In this document: positions 1 to 12,236 of the stretch, one piece after another | Layout: the number at the start of each line of letters is the position of its first letter | Numbering within the stretch: position 1 is the first letter of the stretch | Source of the DNA: Amanita rubescens | Lineage: Eukaryota; Basidiomycota; Agaricomycetes; Agaricales; Amanitaceae | Reading direction: 5' to 3' | DNA: 48,808 bases | Assembly: GCA_015039365.1 (NCBI GenBank) | Contig: WION01000393.1 | Location: forward strand, 1 to 48,808 | Program-made: the position numbers and the translations under genes | Notes under the pieces: generated by a model | Told to the model about the DNA's origin: nothing | The model's database searches: none | Seen by the model: the letters and a program-made list of their open reading frames with translations, nothing else

Positions 1-1575
1 TCCTTCTAGAACACCAATCTTCCCATGATAAAAGAGCTGCGGTGCCAGGGATTCTCCTGCGAGTAAGCGATGTGCTTCTTCCCCATAACGATGGACGAAT
101 TTGACCACAACGTCCTTCGGGGTACTTGACGTCGTCCTTGCAAGGAAAGTGACACACGTCGAGTCAACTCGAGAGGTTTGATATACTTGAAATCGATGAT
201 TCTGTCTTCCGCATCGCGATATGTACAAATGGAGGGGAAGAAGCGAGGATGGAGGTCTTCAGTATCACTAACGCTGACTTTCAATCCAATATAATAATCA
301 CGAAGTTTCTCGACATTTCGCCTCAGCGAGTACAGGATGTGAGCGACCCGATTATAGTGTGGTTCTTTTAGCGTAGCATCCAGACCAACCCAGATGAAAT
401 CTGTGAGGCGCTGGACGATCCATTTGTCTGTAAAGATGCCGCCGAGGATAGTGAACCAAGGGCCAGCAGTTGCAAGCAGGAAAGTTGGACAGCAGGTGTT
501 ATTGCGCACACCTGAGTGCTGATAAAACAAAAGCGTCAGGGCGGACAAGAGTAGATAGAAGTCGCATTTATCTACCTGATCCTGAGCCCAGAATCGAGCC
601 ATCGATAAGCCAACTTGGGTCGAAGGGTCACTGCCTCCATCCCCAATGTTGTTTTTCTCCTCCTTGATAAGAGTCACTGCGAATTCGCAGATTTCATTGG
701 TTAGGGTTATTGAGAAAGCGCCATCTGGCCATGTCCCATCAGGATTCATCACCGTGCCCATGCCGTTACCCAGGATGCGGCCGAGATGTGGCTCAAGGGC
801 GGCCTTGCGAATTGCTTCATTATCATACATGGCTGACGAAGCCCGCATATACTCAATGGTAGCCTTGGCAATTTCGGGAGGCACGCATAAATCGTTCGTC
901 AAATCATCTAGGAAGTGGCCAAAGACAGGGTGGAACAATTGGATCGGAGGTGCTGTTGTATCGATGGGCTTTGTGGCGTCATAACGGCCATCATAGATAG
1001 GCGACTTGTGTTGATACGTTTTATATTCTTTAGATTTGGCCGACTCCGACGGGGACTTTGCGTTCAGAGCTTTCTTGACAGCCTCATTACAGTCTGTGCA
1101 GCAGTTAGGAGAGAGTTTAAATAGTTGTAATGGGGAGGAACGAACTAGTCTTTAACGCCGTAACAATATCATCTTTCTCCCTAAGATTGGCTTCATTAAT
1201 GGTCGATCGAGCTGGCGGTGGCTTGATTATGATATGCACATGTTCTTCGATAGGAGGCTTCGAGAAAATGTCCGACAACTTGCGTAACGGCGACAACGAT
1301 TGGATATACTGGTCAGAGACCTGAGGTAACCCGTCGTCATCGAGGTGTAACTTGTCAACGTTATCCGTGAGGGTAGGATTGTATGGGATAGAAATATTCC
1401 ATAATACAATTGAGGCGGCATCAACATTAGAAAAAGTCTGGGCCCTTTCCGCCTTGATAGCTCCCTTGAGGGCGGCGACGGATTCATCATTTCCAATTTT
1501 GACTTCGAAGGCCTGCTTAAACGGCTCGCCTTTCACGTAGCAGTTCAGTCGAAGCCTGGTAGCTACAATACTCAT
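1..1575 (-). pseudogene. Crinkler-like protein with C-terminal kinase-like domain, frameshifted and cut by window edge
   Basis: Exon 1 runs from the ATG at 1575 to 1146 and encodes a ubiquitin-like Crinkler (CRN) N-terminal domain; it starts MSIVATRLRLNCYVKGEP and ends in the HVHIIIKPP strand typical of fungal CRN domains. A 52-bp intron (1145-1094, with a CTAAC branch site) joins it in frame to exon 2, which stays open to a stop at 8-6. Exon 2 holds about 300 residues that I do not recognise. From about position 170 downwards the original frame turns into Arg-rich junk, while the next frame reads DVVVKFVHRYGEEAHRLLA, a kinase strand-3-like stretch with its lysine, and stays open to the window edge. 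So a one-base-type frameshift separates the middle region from a kinase-like domain that continues outside the window. In the family, CRN domains are linked to nuclear-acting effector or conflict proteins. A sequencing error instead of true decay is possible. Confidence 0.65.
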
Positions 1576-1721
1576 GAGGATGCATCAGAGTAGCACGGCC
1601 AAAACTCACCAGAAGGTAGACGATCTGCCACAATTGGGAAAAAGAAATCGAGACCGTCATCGCATTTATAGATAAGTGGTTGAATGAAGATGACGGAAGA
1701 ATAGTGAGACCAAAGGAAATG

Positions 1722-2072
1722 TCAAATTAAGTCAAGAAAGTGTTTATGGAGCGCACCGGTGGGTGCTTGTACCAAAATGTGTACATGTTTATCCTCCAGA
1801 GCTTCACCGAAAATCAAAGAGATATTTTCCACAGAATGCAATGCTTTAACACCATCGACTGTGAGTTCTGGCGAAATGGTGTCCGCAGGGAGAGACACCT
1901 TCCAGATGGTGAGCTCCGAGGCAACGACATGATTGAGGCGAGGGGACTGTTCCTCTTTGATCAAGCGTTTGAGAGTGCTGACGTTGTCTGTCTTCGGAAT
2001 CTCGACCGTGAAGACTTCTGATGAGTCACTTCCAAGCAAAAGGCAGTTGATGGAGAGCTTGGGCTCGGACAT
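1722..2072 (-). CDS. Second Crinkler N-terminal domain, solitary
   Basis: An ATG at 2072 opens a second CRN N-terminal domain that begins MSEPKLSINCLLLGSDSSEV, continues through a Lys-rich helix and a WKVSLP strand, and ends with the KHVHILVQAP strand before a stop at 1722. It is a diverged paralogue of the CRN exon just downstream at 1575-1146, in the same orientation and about 150 bp away. No C-terminal partner domain follows before the next ATG. It could be a stand-alone CRN domain, a 5' exon duplicate left after unequal exchange, or an exon whose splice donor lies near the GGTGCGC at about 1755. I start it at the internal ATG because the domain begins there; the sequence upstream reads as leader. 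Function cannot be assigned beyond the family. Confidence 0.5.
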   Translation of the reverse strand: MSEPKLSINCLLLGSDSSEVFTVEIPKTDNVSTLKRLIKEEQSPRLNHVVASELTIWKVSLPADTISPELTVDGVKALHSVENISLIFGEALEDKHVHILVQAPTGALHKHFLDLI

Positions 2073-2253
2073 CGTACTAGCAGCCGCGTGTGACACCTTT
2101 GTGCCACGCGTGACGCCGTATATGTATTCCAATCTGGCCGCTCCGATATACACCGCCCAGCAAAAATGACTCAACTCGGCTCATAATCTCTTCATCGTGT
2201 ATAAGAGTCTGCTAGCAAGACGGCCAAGCTCACCTCTCCGGCGCTCAGACAAC

Positions 2254-2806
2254 ATGGCTGAACCTTCTGATACTGCTCCTGAGCTGAAGACAGCATTGCC
2301 CGACCAGCCCTTCAAGAAACGTATTGCACAGTTCGACTACTAGTTCGTCATCTCTAGTTGGAGCTACTTGACCGTATCTCACCATTTCCGATGTGTGAGT
2401 GCTCCAAGTCGCGCTCGCTCGTTTTTCCCGCCGTCATACTAATGTGGATCAAGTCGCACGTTTTCCTACAAGCTTCGCAAGTCGGTCAAGCAGAAGGAGG
2501 AGCAGGAGCACAAATACACCATCGTCATCAAGCGGCAGATCGGCTCGAAGGGTCAATACCTTCGTTCCATCATCAACATCAAAAGCCCGCATCTTTGCAA
2601 TGTCCTGCTTGATATCAACAAAGGAGTGGAGGACCTCGCACTCAACCGAAAGGAACCAGAGGTGTGTTCTTTGCGCCCCTCTGCTGAACATAGCTGATTG
2701 TTGGATTGCTTACCAGGCTACGGAAGAGCTCATGTACTACTCGTATCCTGGACTCCTTAAGCGTCTTGCTGTAGAACAGAAACGGGAGGAGAGGAATGAA
2801 CCGTGA
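2254..2806 (+). pseudogene. Truncated AAA-ATPase of the fungal DUF7025 type (N-terminal part only)
   Basis: The ATG at 2254 starts a frame ending in RIAQFDY and an in-frame TAG at 2341; the reading then continues as FVISSWSYL, which fits a stop-codon lesion. A further exon reads KLRKSVKQKEEQEHKYTIVI and then NIKSPHLCNVLLDINKGVE, followed by a 55-bp intron (2662-2716) and a last piece ATEELMYYSYPGLLKRLAVE ending at 2806. This order matches, from memory, the N-terminal half of the large fungal AAA-ATPases with a DUF7025 region. The region after EERNE and the whole AAA core (Walker A and B) are missing; the reading runs straight into the ISWI relic. I call it a 5' fragment of a broken gene, not a functional ATPase. 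Confidence 0.55.
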
Positions 2807-5193
<2,387 letters not shown>

Positions 5194-6035
5194 CTCGAAG
5201 AGGTTGACGAACAAACATTGACAAAGAGAACGTCTTATTTAAATAATCAAACGATTTTTTGGCACTACCGCAACTGCCCATCTCAACCTGCCTTTAACCG
5301 TTCGCACTTCGCATAGCGCGCCTTTCCACACCGTTTTCGAGCGTTCGGGTAACGTCGCCAAGCAGTCCATCGAGCGTTCGGGTAACGTCGGGCTGTGAGG
5401 TATCTCGGTTGTTGGTTCGGAGCTTAGCCAAGTCGGAAATAGGCGGTTTGGAAAACATATCGCCGCTCTCCTCTACATGTTTGCTAGAACCTTTGTTCCT
5501 TGCCGCGACCTCGTCGAAGGAGCCAAGGGGATTTCTTTCCTTCTCAGGTACCAGATCCACCGCCTGCTTGAGTGTAATTTTGCTTACTTTAGTTGTAAAG
5601 AGTTGGTTAAGACCATGATGAGTTACAGATCTTTTTTGTGGTTCAATCCCGACGGCCGTCCTGTCTGGCTGTCTCCCGGTTCCAATGATTTGGACCCACG
5701 TCGAAGATGGTGAAGCTACGGATGGGCTTTTTCTCCGTACTGCAGCTTCCGCCGAGTTTCGCAAACAAGAACAAGAAGTATAAGCAGTGAAGCACACGGA
5801 GCGAAACGCTCGCTAACATATTCCGATCGACTCGGATCGAGTCCATCCTCTTCCCTCTTTCCTTGCTCACACCCGCTTCGTCTTTTCTCCTCGTCTTTCA
5901 CTAGGTGAACGCAGCGAAAGTGTTCGTGATGACGGATACGTTCCCTAAACTCTGCATGGGGACGTTCGAAATCGGTGGGAAGACGTAATAAAAATCCCAC
6001 TAGCCTAGCCCTGTCTGTGAATCAGCAGAGGCGCC

Positions 6036-6375
6036 CCCTAGCCCCCGTTCGGAAGCGCTCAGTGAGCTGGACATACGTCAAAGCGACGAAGATCCTCGGA
6101 GGCTGTTCCCCAGGTTGTCATCGCTTTATTATCCCCTGCCCAAGGATATATCGACCGGTAAGGTTTATCCCGCAAGGAGGGAGGAAGTTTATTAACGGAA
6201 TTGGCAGAGGCATCGTTCAGCCCCCGTTCGGAAGCGCTCAGTGAGCTGGAAATCCCTGAAAGCGAAGAAGATACCTCAGAGGCTGTTCCCCAGGTTGTCG
6301 TCACCTTATTATCCCCTGCCCAAGAGGACGCATCGACTGGTAAGGTTTATCCCTCAGGTCTCTTCGCCACAAGAG
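6036..6375 (+). repeat. Tandem repeat, two units of about 180 bp
   Basis: Two copies start with GCCCCCGTTCGGAAGCGCTC at about 6037 and 6217. Each continues through GAGGCTGTTCCCCAGGTTGTC, TTATTATCCCCTGCCCAAG and GGTAAGGTTTATCCC. The second unit encodes SELEIPESEEDTSEAVPQVV in an open frame, the first in a shifted frame. Confidence 0.8.
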
Positions 6376-6482
6376 TCACCACCCTCTGATGTAGAAATTC
6401 TCTCACGGAAGCCAAGTGGAGTCTCAACCTGCTAGTGCTACGATTCGTTCTTTAGAGCCGGAAGGAGAATCTCAGCCCCACA

Positions 6483-7004
6483 GTGCAGCAATTCCTTTTC
6501 CGAAGGATATCCAGCTTCCCAACAGCAACTCTACCTTCCCCATCGCTCGATGAGGACACTCAACCCCTTGGTGCCGTAGCCAGTTCTCCGGAGCACGAGC
6601 AGTCACTCAGCGCTACTTTCCATTCAAAGGGGGCGCTGCCCTTCAGTCCCTCCCATTCTTCTCCAGGGTTCTCGAATGCCTTACCTCTTAGTGCCGCAGC
6701 CAGTTCTCCCGAGCACGAGCAGCCCCTCCGTGCTCCAGTTTCAAAGGGGGCACTGCCTTTCAGTCCCACCCTCTCTTCTCCGGGGTTCACGAATGCCACA
6801 CCCTTTAGCGCAACCTTTCCGTCACCAAGGCTTACGCCCACTTCTCATGACCCTCCTAGTGTCATCATTGCCGATGAAGAACTAGAAACTAACAACCCGG
6901 CCAAATATTCCTGTTATCTCCCTTTCCCCACCGGCAACCGAGAGCGTAGCGTTGCCTTCCGTGCTCATACGCCGCGAAATACTTCCTCCTTACTGAGGGA
7001 GTGA
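6483..7004 (+). CDS. Hypothetical Ser/Pro-rich protein fragment with an internal repeat
   Basis: This open frame of about 173 codons is dominated by Ser, Pro, Ala and Phe. It contains two units of about 115-120 bp, each encoding ASSPEHEQ, then SKGALPFSP and SSPGF (about 6580-6680 and 6700-6800). It has no conserved domain I recognise and is predicted to be disordered. The strong repetition in all codon positions suggests recent tandem duplication. The start is uncertain, and the frame could be an internal exon of a longer broken gene spanning 6030-7390. Confidence 0.3.
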   Translation: MQQFLFRRISSFPTATLPSPSLDEDTQPLGAVASSPEHEQSLSATFHSKGALPFSPSHSSPGFSNALPLSAAASSPEHEQPLRAPVSKGALPFSPTLSSPGFTNATPFSATFPSPRLTPTSHDPPSVIIADEELETNNPAKYSCYLPFPTGNRERSVAFRAHTPRNTSSLLRE

Positions 7005-7401
7005 ACGGATTGTCAGCCCAATATCTGCAGGGGTATCCTCTCCTTCGACGCCCGTCGTTCCAATCTTCGCTCTCCAAGTGAAACCCAATCGCGGACAGTT
7101 TCTCCCGTCGAATCCACTGGAAGCAGCTCATCTAGTGCCCGGCCTACCATTTGGCGATATTCTTCGGCGATGAACGCTTGTCCAACGTTACCTCTCCTGT
7201 TTCAGGCAGTTCCCAGGGCTCCTTTGCCTGTAGTCCCCATTCCACAGACACTTTGCTTGATCCATCATTAGCCGATGAGCTCAGTGAACAAATTCTACAG
7301 ATGCTTCTACCCCCTGGACTCGACCACGGGCCCCGGTGTTTCTCTTACGTCTCTCTGCCAGGCACGCGACTCCTTTTGCCCGACTAGCATATAATTCGCC
7401 T

Positions 7402-7596
7402 TTTCTCGATTTCTTTGGTTGAACAGCGATCTAACCATTCCGGACAGAGAGTTAATTAATGGAATCCCTGCTACATTACGAGAACCGCAAGGGCTGGACG
7501 ATGCTCCTGAGAAAGAGAAATTGGAAGAACGTCAAGCGATGCTTCCCCGTCGCCCGTCGCCCGTCACGGCACAGATCGTCGAGGTACAGATCTGCG
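7402..7596 (+). repeat. Right copy of the duplicated ISWI segment
   Basis: This is the more complete of two copies (other at 5011-5193). It reads in one open frame through SDLTIPDRELINGIPATLRE and EKLEERQAMLPRRP, which fits the stretch after the HAND region of ISWI proteins. Immediately after GGTACAGATCTGCG the two copies diverge, so the duplication has sharp ends. Confidence 0.9.
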
Positions 7597-7699
7597 AAAC
7601 GCTGCTCTGTCTGAGGCTATTGCTTCTGGTGAACGCGTATCTCGCGTTTCATTTGTATATACTGCTAGCTACCGACCTCAATAGTCTATAACAAATTAC

Positions 7700-8169
7700 T
7701 GGTCCAGTCCAGAATATATTCGGGTCAAGATACAGAGTGGTTCTTATAAGATGATGACGACCTTCTCCGTGCTCTAACTAGCACTCTTTCTCTTTCAACG
7801 GATGATATCTAATCCTTTACTCCACTGCCTAAGTGATGCGCACCGCGGATCATGTGCCTCTACCAACAACCCCTTCATCAGCACGGCCTATCAATCTTCT
7901 TTCATGGTCCAAATCGAGGAATAACAGGCCCATGACTACCTCTGATCTTCGTCAGCTTGGCGCGCTGAAATACGGAAACCATGGCACGACGCGAAGGGTA
8001 TTGAACATTAAGTGGTAAATGATTTCGCTTGAATGATCCCTGCGCTATGCTTGGTGAATATGTTAACGAGAAAGGACTGATTAATTCCTGTCTGAGTCTT
8101 AGCACTAGTACAATAACTTTTTGTGGATTCAGAGTTGGAACGCGTCGTTATTTGAAAAATCAACATAAA
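7700..8169. other. Intergenic stretch, nothing recognised
   Basis: Only short frames lie here between the ISWI-segment copy and the 3' end of the polymerase relic. A plus-strand frame of about 60 codons near 7833-8018 has no recognisable features. Confidence 0.4.
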
Positions 8170-11100
8170 TTACACTAATAACGATACTCTTCCGCTGAAA
8201 CTCGTATTCACTCCAATCAATCCCCTCTCCATTGCCCAAGAGGCACATTTCTCGCCCCCTTTCCCCTTCCTCCCCTTCTTGCCATTGGCTCCCGGCCTAC
8301 CCCCAATCCCACCTTCAAACTTGACACCATGAACTTTCTGCGCAAGCTCCTTGACCTCTCCAAAATGAGCTTTCAAGAACGCCGCCGTGTTGGCTCGATG
8401 AACCATACAATCCGGCTCTTCGTACCCTTCCAACGAGCCAACGTGCTCAATTCCGTGTTCCTCGCCCAAACTTCCTCCCGTCCTTTCCAACACACCTTCG
8501 ATTCCCCATGCGGAATAGGCACTGGCTGACTGGGTGTCACACACTCCATATCCACTTCCTTCCCCAAACACTTGTCCACATACCCCCTAAGTCGTCCATA
8601 CTGAGCACATACACAAACATCGCTCTCGTCCACAGATTGGAGATTTGCAACGCCAGCGCGGCGCGGTACTTGTCTTCTTCTTTGACGAGGTACCGCAGTT
8701 CATCGTGCACCGGGATGAGGTATCGTGCTTGGATATGATATTGCTTGATGAGATATTCCATCGACACGATCAGCATGTGAAGGTAATCCACACCAGAGGA
8801 TTGGACGACCCAGTTGATTCTCGAAGGCATATAATCCGATCCAAATTCGTTCGGGAGGTATTCCTTGCTCAACGCGTACGTCACGCCGCATCCCAACGCA
8901 GGCGTCCTAGGCTTCTCTGAATTTGCAATCTCTTCGAGCTTGTTGAACATGAAGCTCTCGGATCCTCTGAACCAAAACATTCGATCAAACATGTCGGACC
9001 GGTGAGTGTTGCGGCCCTTTGTGGAAGCGTACAGATTTTCGGCGAGTTTTTGAGCTTCTGGTATTGACATCTCGGCGTTGGCCTGAAGGAGGAGCAGAAC
9101 GGCGTGTTTCATCCCAGCCCCATAAATCCTCGAATAGTTGAATACTTGAGCTTGATCACGGGACAAGCCAAGTATCTTTGCCGTTTTCGAATGCAAGTCT
9201 GTCCCGGCGCTTTTCGTCCCTTCGAGCGTCATCCACCCCAATGCCGTCGCACCGTGCATACCAAGCTGCGCGTCTCCCATGCAACTCGAGATCCACAACT
9301 CTTCCGAATCCACATCGGCACCAATGATCGCGTTGCCGGGTGGTGCACGGACCATCGCTTTCAGTTCTGACCCGACGCGGTTCTTTTTCGCATTGGAAGC
9401 TGTTAACCAAGTCTTTTCAATCGCGCGGCGGGTGACGGTGCCCATGGAAATGACTTGAGGGAGGATGATGCCCCACTTGTCGTCCTGATCCTCGAAACCC
9501 AACTTCCGCCCATCGCTCTCCCAAACGACCATCTGGTTCATGAGCCGATCCCTCGAGCTCATCCAATAACTGCACACCGCGCTCAACTCGAGCGCCTCTT
9601 TCGCCTCTCCACCTGGACTTGTCAGCACCCCATCCGCCGCATACTTGACGAACGTCTTGGCGAGGGGAGACCCCACGTTAGCTTTTTCACCGTCTTTATG
9701 AGGCAACTTGTAGAACGCGAAACCGTGATGAAGAACTAGATCGGCGAGAGTCGAATCGGCAGGGTTGGAGAACGTAAGAGGCGATCCGTGCTTGGAAGTT
9801 TCCGAGACGGAAGAAGGAACGCGCCGTGTTCTCTCAAATGAAACAAGGGGCCTCTCCACGCCAACTTGAACAGGAGCGGTGCAATTCGGTTTCGAGGGGT
9901 GAGATCGATCGTACCGGGAGGTAAACTTTTTTTGGGTTTCGTCAAGTCCCAATACCATTTCGGACGACAAACGGCGGGCACTTTCGGCTCCTCCTGCTCT
10001 TTCCGTTTTGTCTTTTTCTTTGGGCTCCAATCTAGTTGAGAGAACCACGGATCTTGAACGACGACAGATTCGGGATCCTTCCTGGCCTCGTCCATCACGC
10101 GAGCTGCAAGTTTCTGTATTCGATCGTCCATGTCTTTTGAACCAGACGATAACGCCATCGCTAGGTCGTTATCATCAGACGTCATCTCGCCCGAGGCCAA
10201 CAGTAGTTTTGCGTGACGCGGACCAAGGATCTGACTGGTCTTCTGACCGCGAGTGGTACGCAGTTTACCCACATTTCGTTTGTCGTCGACGTGATTTCAA
10301 CCTTCTTTGCTCGAGAACTTGAGTGGAAAGCCGTTATAGCAAGCTTGAGCAATGGCGAGGCGATACGGGAGGGAGACGTAACGAGAGTGCTGAGCCACGC
10401 TGGATCTTCCGGTACTTGCAACGCATCATGTTCATGTTCAGGTTCAGGTTCATCAGGTTCATCAGGTTCCTGCACCTTAACGTAACTTGAGCAAAAAGAC
10501 AACGACGAAAAAAGAACAATACTCACGACACCCCTCGATTTTTCAAGGTCCAATCCAACTGTGCCGACCACGGATCCTTCTCCCACTCCCTCGTCGTCGT
10601 CATCTCCTTCGCGCTCGTCGCCAACTCCTCTTTACATCTTCCACCCCTCTATAAACGCGCTCAGCGCGTTCAATATACCTCTCCCAAGCGCTGTTGACTG
10701 TGAGAAAACTGAACCCGATGGTGAGCACGCCTGAGAAGGAGACAGGGCGAGGACACCGGGAGAGGAAGGAGAGGAGGATGGCACTGTAAACTTTGTGAGC
10801 TGCGTGGACGTCGGTGGCGCAGTAGGATAGAAGGTCGGCGATTGATAGATGGTCCAAGTCGGTAGTAGGGGAGTTGGGTCCGAGTCCTCGAGGTCAAGGT
10901 TGGGATTCGGGTTGGAGTCGGGCCAGGAACGGGAGGAGGAAATATATGGGGCATAGGTAAATTCGGACGAGTTTACTGAGAACGCTCGCCTTGTCATGTT
11001 CTAGTTCGATGCTGCAATGGAGTCTCGCGACGTTTACGAGTGAGTTGGCGGAAGTGAGGGATTCCCAAGTCCTGTTTCTGTCGTTGTCATCGTTTTCGTT

Positions 11101-11845
11101 TTCGTTGCCGTCCCAATCCATCTCGGACCGATAAGGCACCTGAAGAGAATCCATCCTAGCCCTCGCCTGCTCTTCTTCCTCCTTTGCCTGCGCGATGAGA
11201 TCGAAATAGCCTCAACCGCTTCGACCCTCTGCACCTTTTCTTCTTCTTCCACTCGTTCCACGCAGGACGCTGGTGAGACGATATCCTGTTCACAGCAATG
11301 TGGAGAGACATGGTATCTATCCGCCGAGTCCTAGTACCAGCGAAAGAGTATTCGCTTTCGCGATCGAAAGAAATGTTGTGGCCAACAACGAGTCGGTCTG
11401 TATCTGGACCAAAGGGGATGAAATGGACAGGCGAGGAGGATTCGCCTAACATCCACGGGGAGATCCAAGCATATGACGCGTTAGATGAGGCGGATATGGC
11501 GATGACGGGGTATGGGTGGCCCTCTTTCGGCATGGATTCCGGGACGTCGTTGTGGGATGGGTTCGCTAAAACTAGCACCGCCGTGCTTGTAGTAGTACTT
11601 TGTCTGGGAGAGGTTCCATTAGGATGTGACTGGCAGGGGAGGAAGAGAGGCGTTTGCGAGAGGTTGCGGTAAGGAGAAGCTGTAGCGAGACCGATGCTGT
11701 GTAAGCGTTCTGGACGCGGTGTGGACGCAGTGGAAAAAGTTGAGCGCGTAAAGTAGCTGAACGCGTACGCTGCTTTGGTTTTGGCTGGGGAGCAGGTAGT
11801 TGGAGATAACGCGTCAGTCTCGACTATCGCGTCATTGCATCTCAA
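8170..11845 (-). pseudogene. MIP1: Mitochondrial DNA polymerase gamma relic, many frameshifts
   Basis: Read on the minus strand, the pieces are colinear with fungal polymerase gamma. From 11845: HPYPVIAIS, then RLVVGHNISFDR and RTRRIDTMSLH of the exonuclease domain; DLLSYCATDVHAAHKVYSAI (exonuclease motif III with Y and D); PKWYWDLTKPKKSLPPGTID; GFAFYKLPHKDGEKANVGSP; then the polymerase domain in one long frame (10048-8537) with IIGADVDSEELWI (motif A), RDQAQVFNYSRIYGAG (motif B, O helix) and LIPVHDELRYL (motif C). At least eight frame changes are needed, near 11250, 11150, 10950, 10590, 10270, 9800, 8590 and 8510. Near 8590 about ten codons are also missing. In motif B the lysine of the family (R...AK.FNYGRIYGAG) is Gln, and the DxE of exonuclease motif I looks disrupted. 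An active enzyme would replicate mitochondrial DNA; this copy should be inactive, so a working copy must lie elsewhere. Confidence 0.85.
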
Positions 11846-12236
11846 CGTGGTTGTGAAGGTGAGATCCCTTTCTAGGCATAAGTGTACCTGGAAACAAAGG
11901 ACAGATTAAAAAAGCTTTGGCGAATGGGTAATCTTATGCCATCTGACCGAGTTCAACTAACGGAAGTGTTTGCCCCATCATGCATCAATGCGTCAACAAT
12001 CAGGTAAGGTACATAAGCGAGCTTCGCAGGCTAAATTTGCTTTTCGTTCGTCCATCGTTAGTGTCGTATAGCGTAGAATTAGAATTAAATCCAGAGTTAT
12101 CTATCGTGTCTATCGTAAGTCAAACGCTTTATAAAAAAGAAAAGTCAAATGGGGAGAGCTCGCACTCGATGATGGCGTATCATAAGAGAGGTTCTGACGA
12201 ACTTTTCCTTTAGGAAAAACTGCCCAATCGTATAGC
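11846..12236. other. Region between the divergent polymerase relic and the Spt5-like gene
   Basis: No convincing coding sequence. It should contain the promoter of the Spt5-like gene that starts at 12237; I see no clear core promoter motif. A short plus-strand frame near 11980-12213 has no recognisable features. Confidence 0.4.

Larger units (their letters stand above)
5194..7401. other. About 2.2 kb between the two ISWI-segment copies, with Ser/Pro-rich coding-like repeats
   Basis: I recognise no conserved gene here. The stretch from about 6030 to 7390 reads on the plus strand as Ser/Pro/Glu-rich, low-complexity protein in several short frames, as if one disordered protein had been broken by frameshifts. 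It carries internal tandem repeats (separate entries). A 20-bp sequence, CGAGCGTTCGGGTAACGTCG, occurs twice at about 5338-5390. On the minus strand an open frame at 5294-5797 spans 167 codons but has no recognisable domain. The stretch may be an insertion into the ISWI relic or the remnant of a neighbouring gene. Confidence 0.5.

Noticed and set aside
646..984. Plus-strand open frame opposite the Crinkler-kinase gene
   Set aside because: It is antisense to the well-supported CRN gene, and its residues show no family features.
8645..9739. Several plus-strand frames of 80-95 codons across the polymerase relic
   Set aside because: They are antisense shadows of the long polymerase-domain frame on the minus strand.
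10632..10997. Pro/Ser-rich minus-strand frame as a separate gene
   Set aside because: It is a shifted frame of the exonuclease region of the polymerase relic; the correct frame alternates with it.
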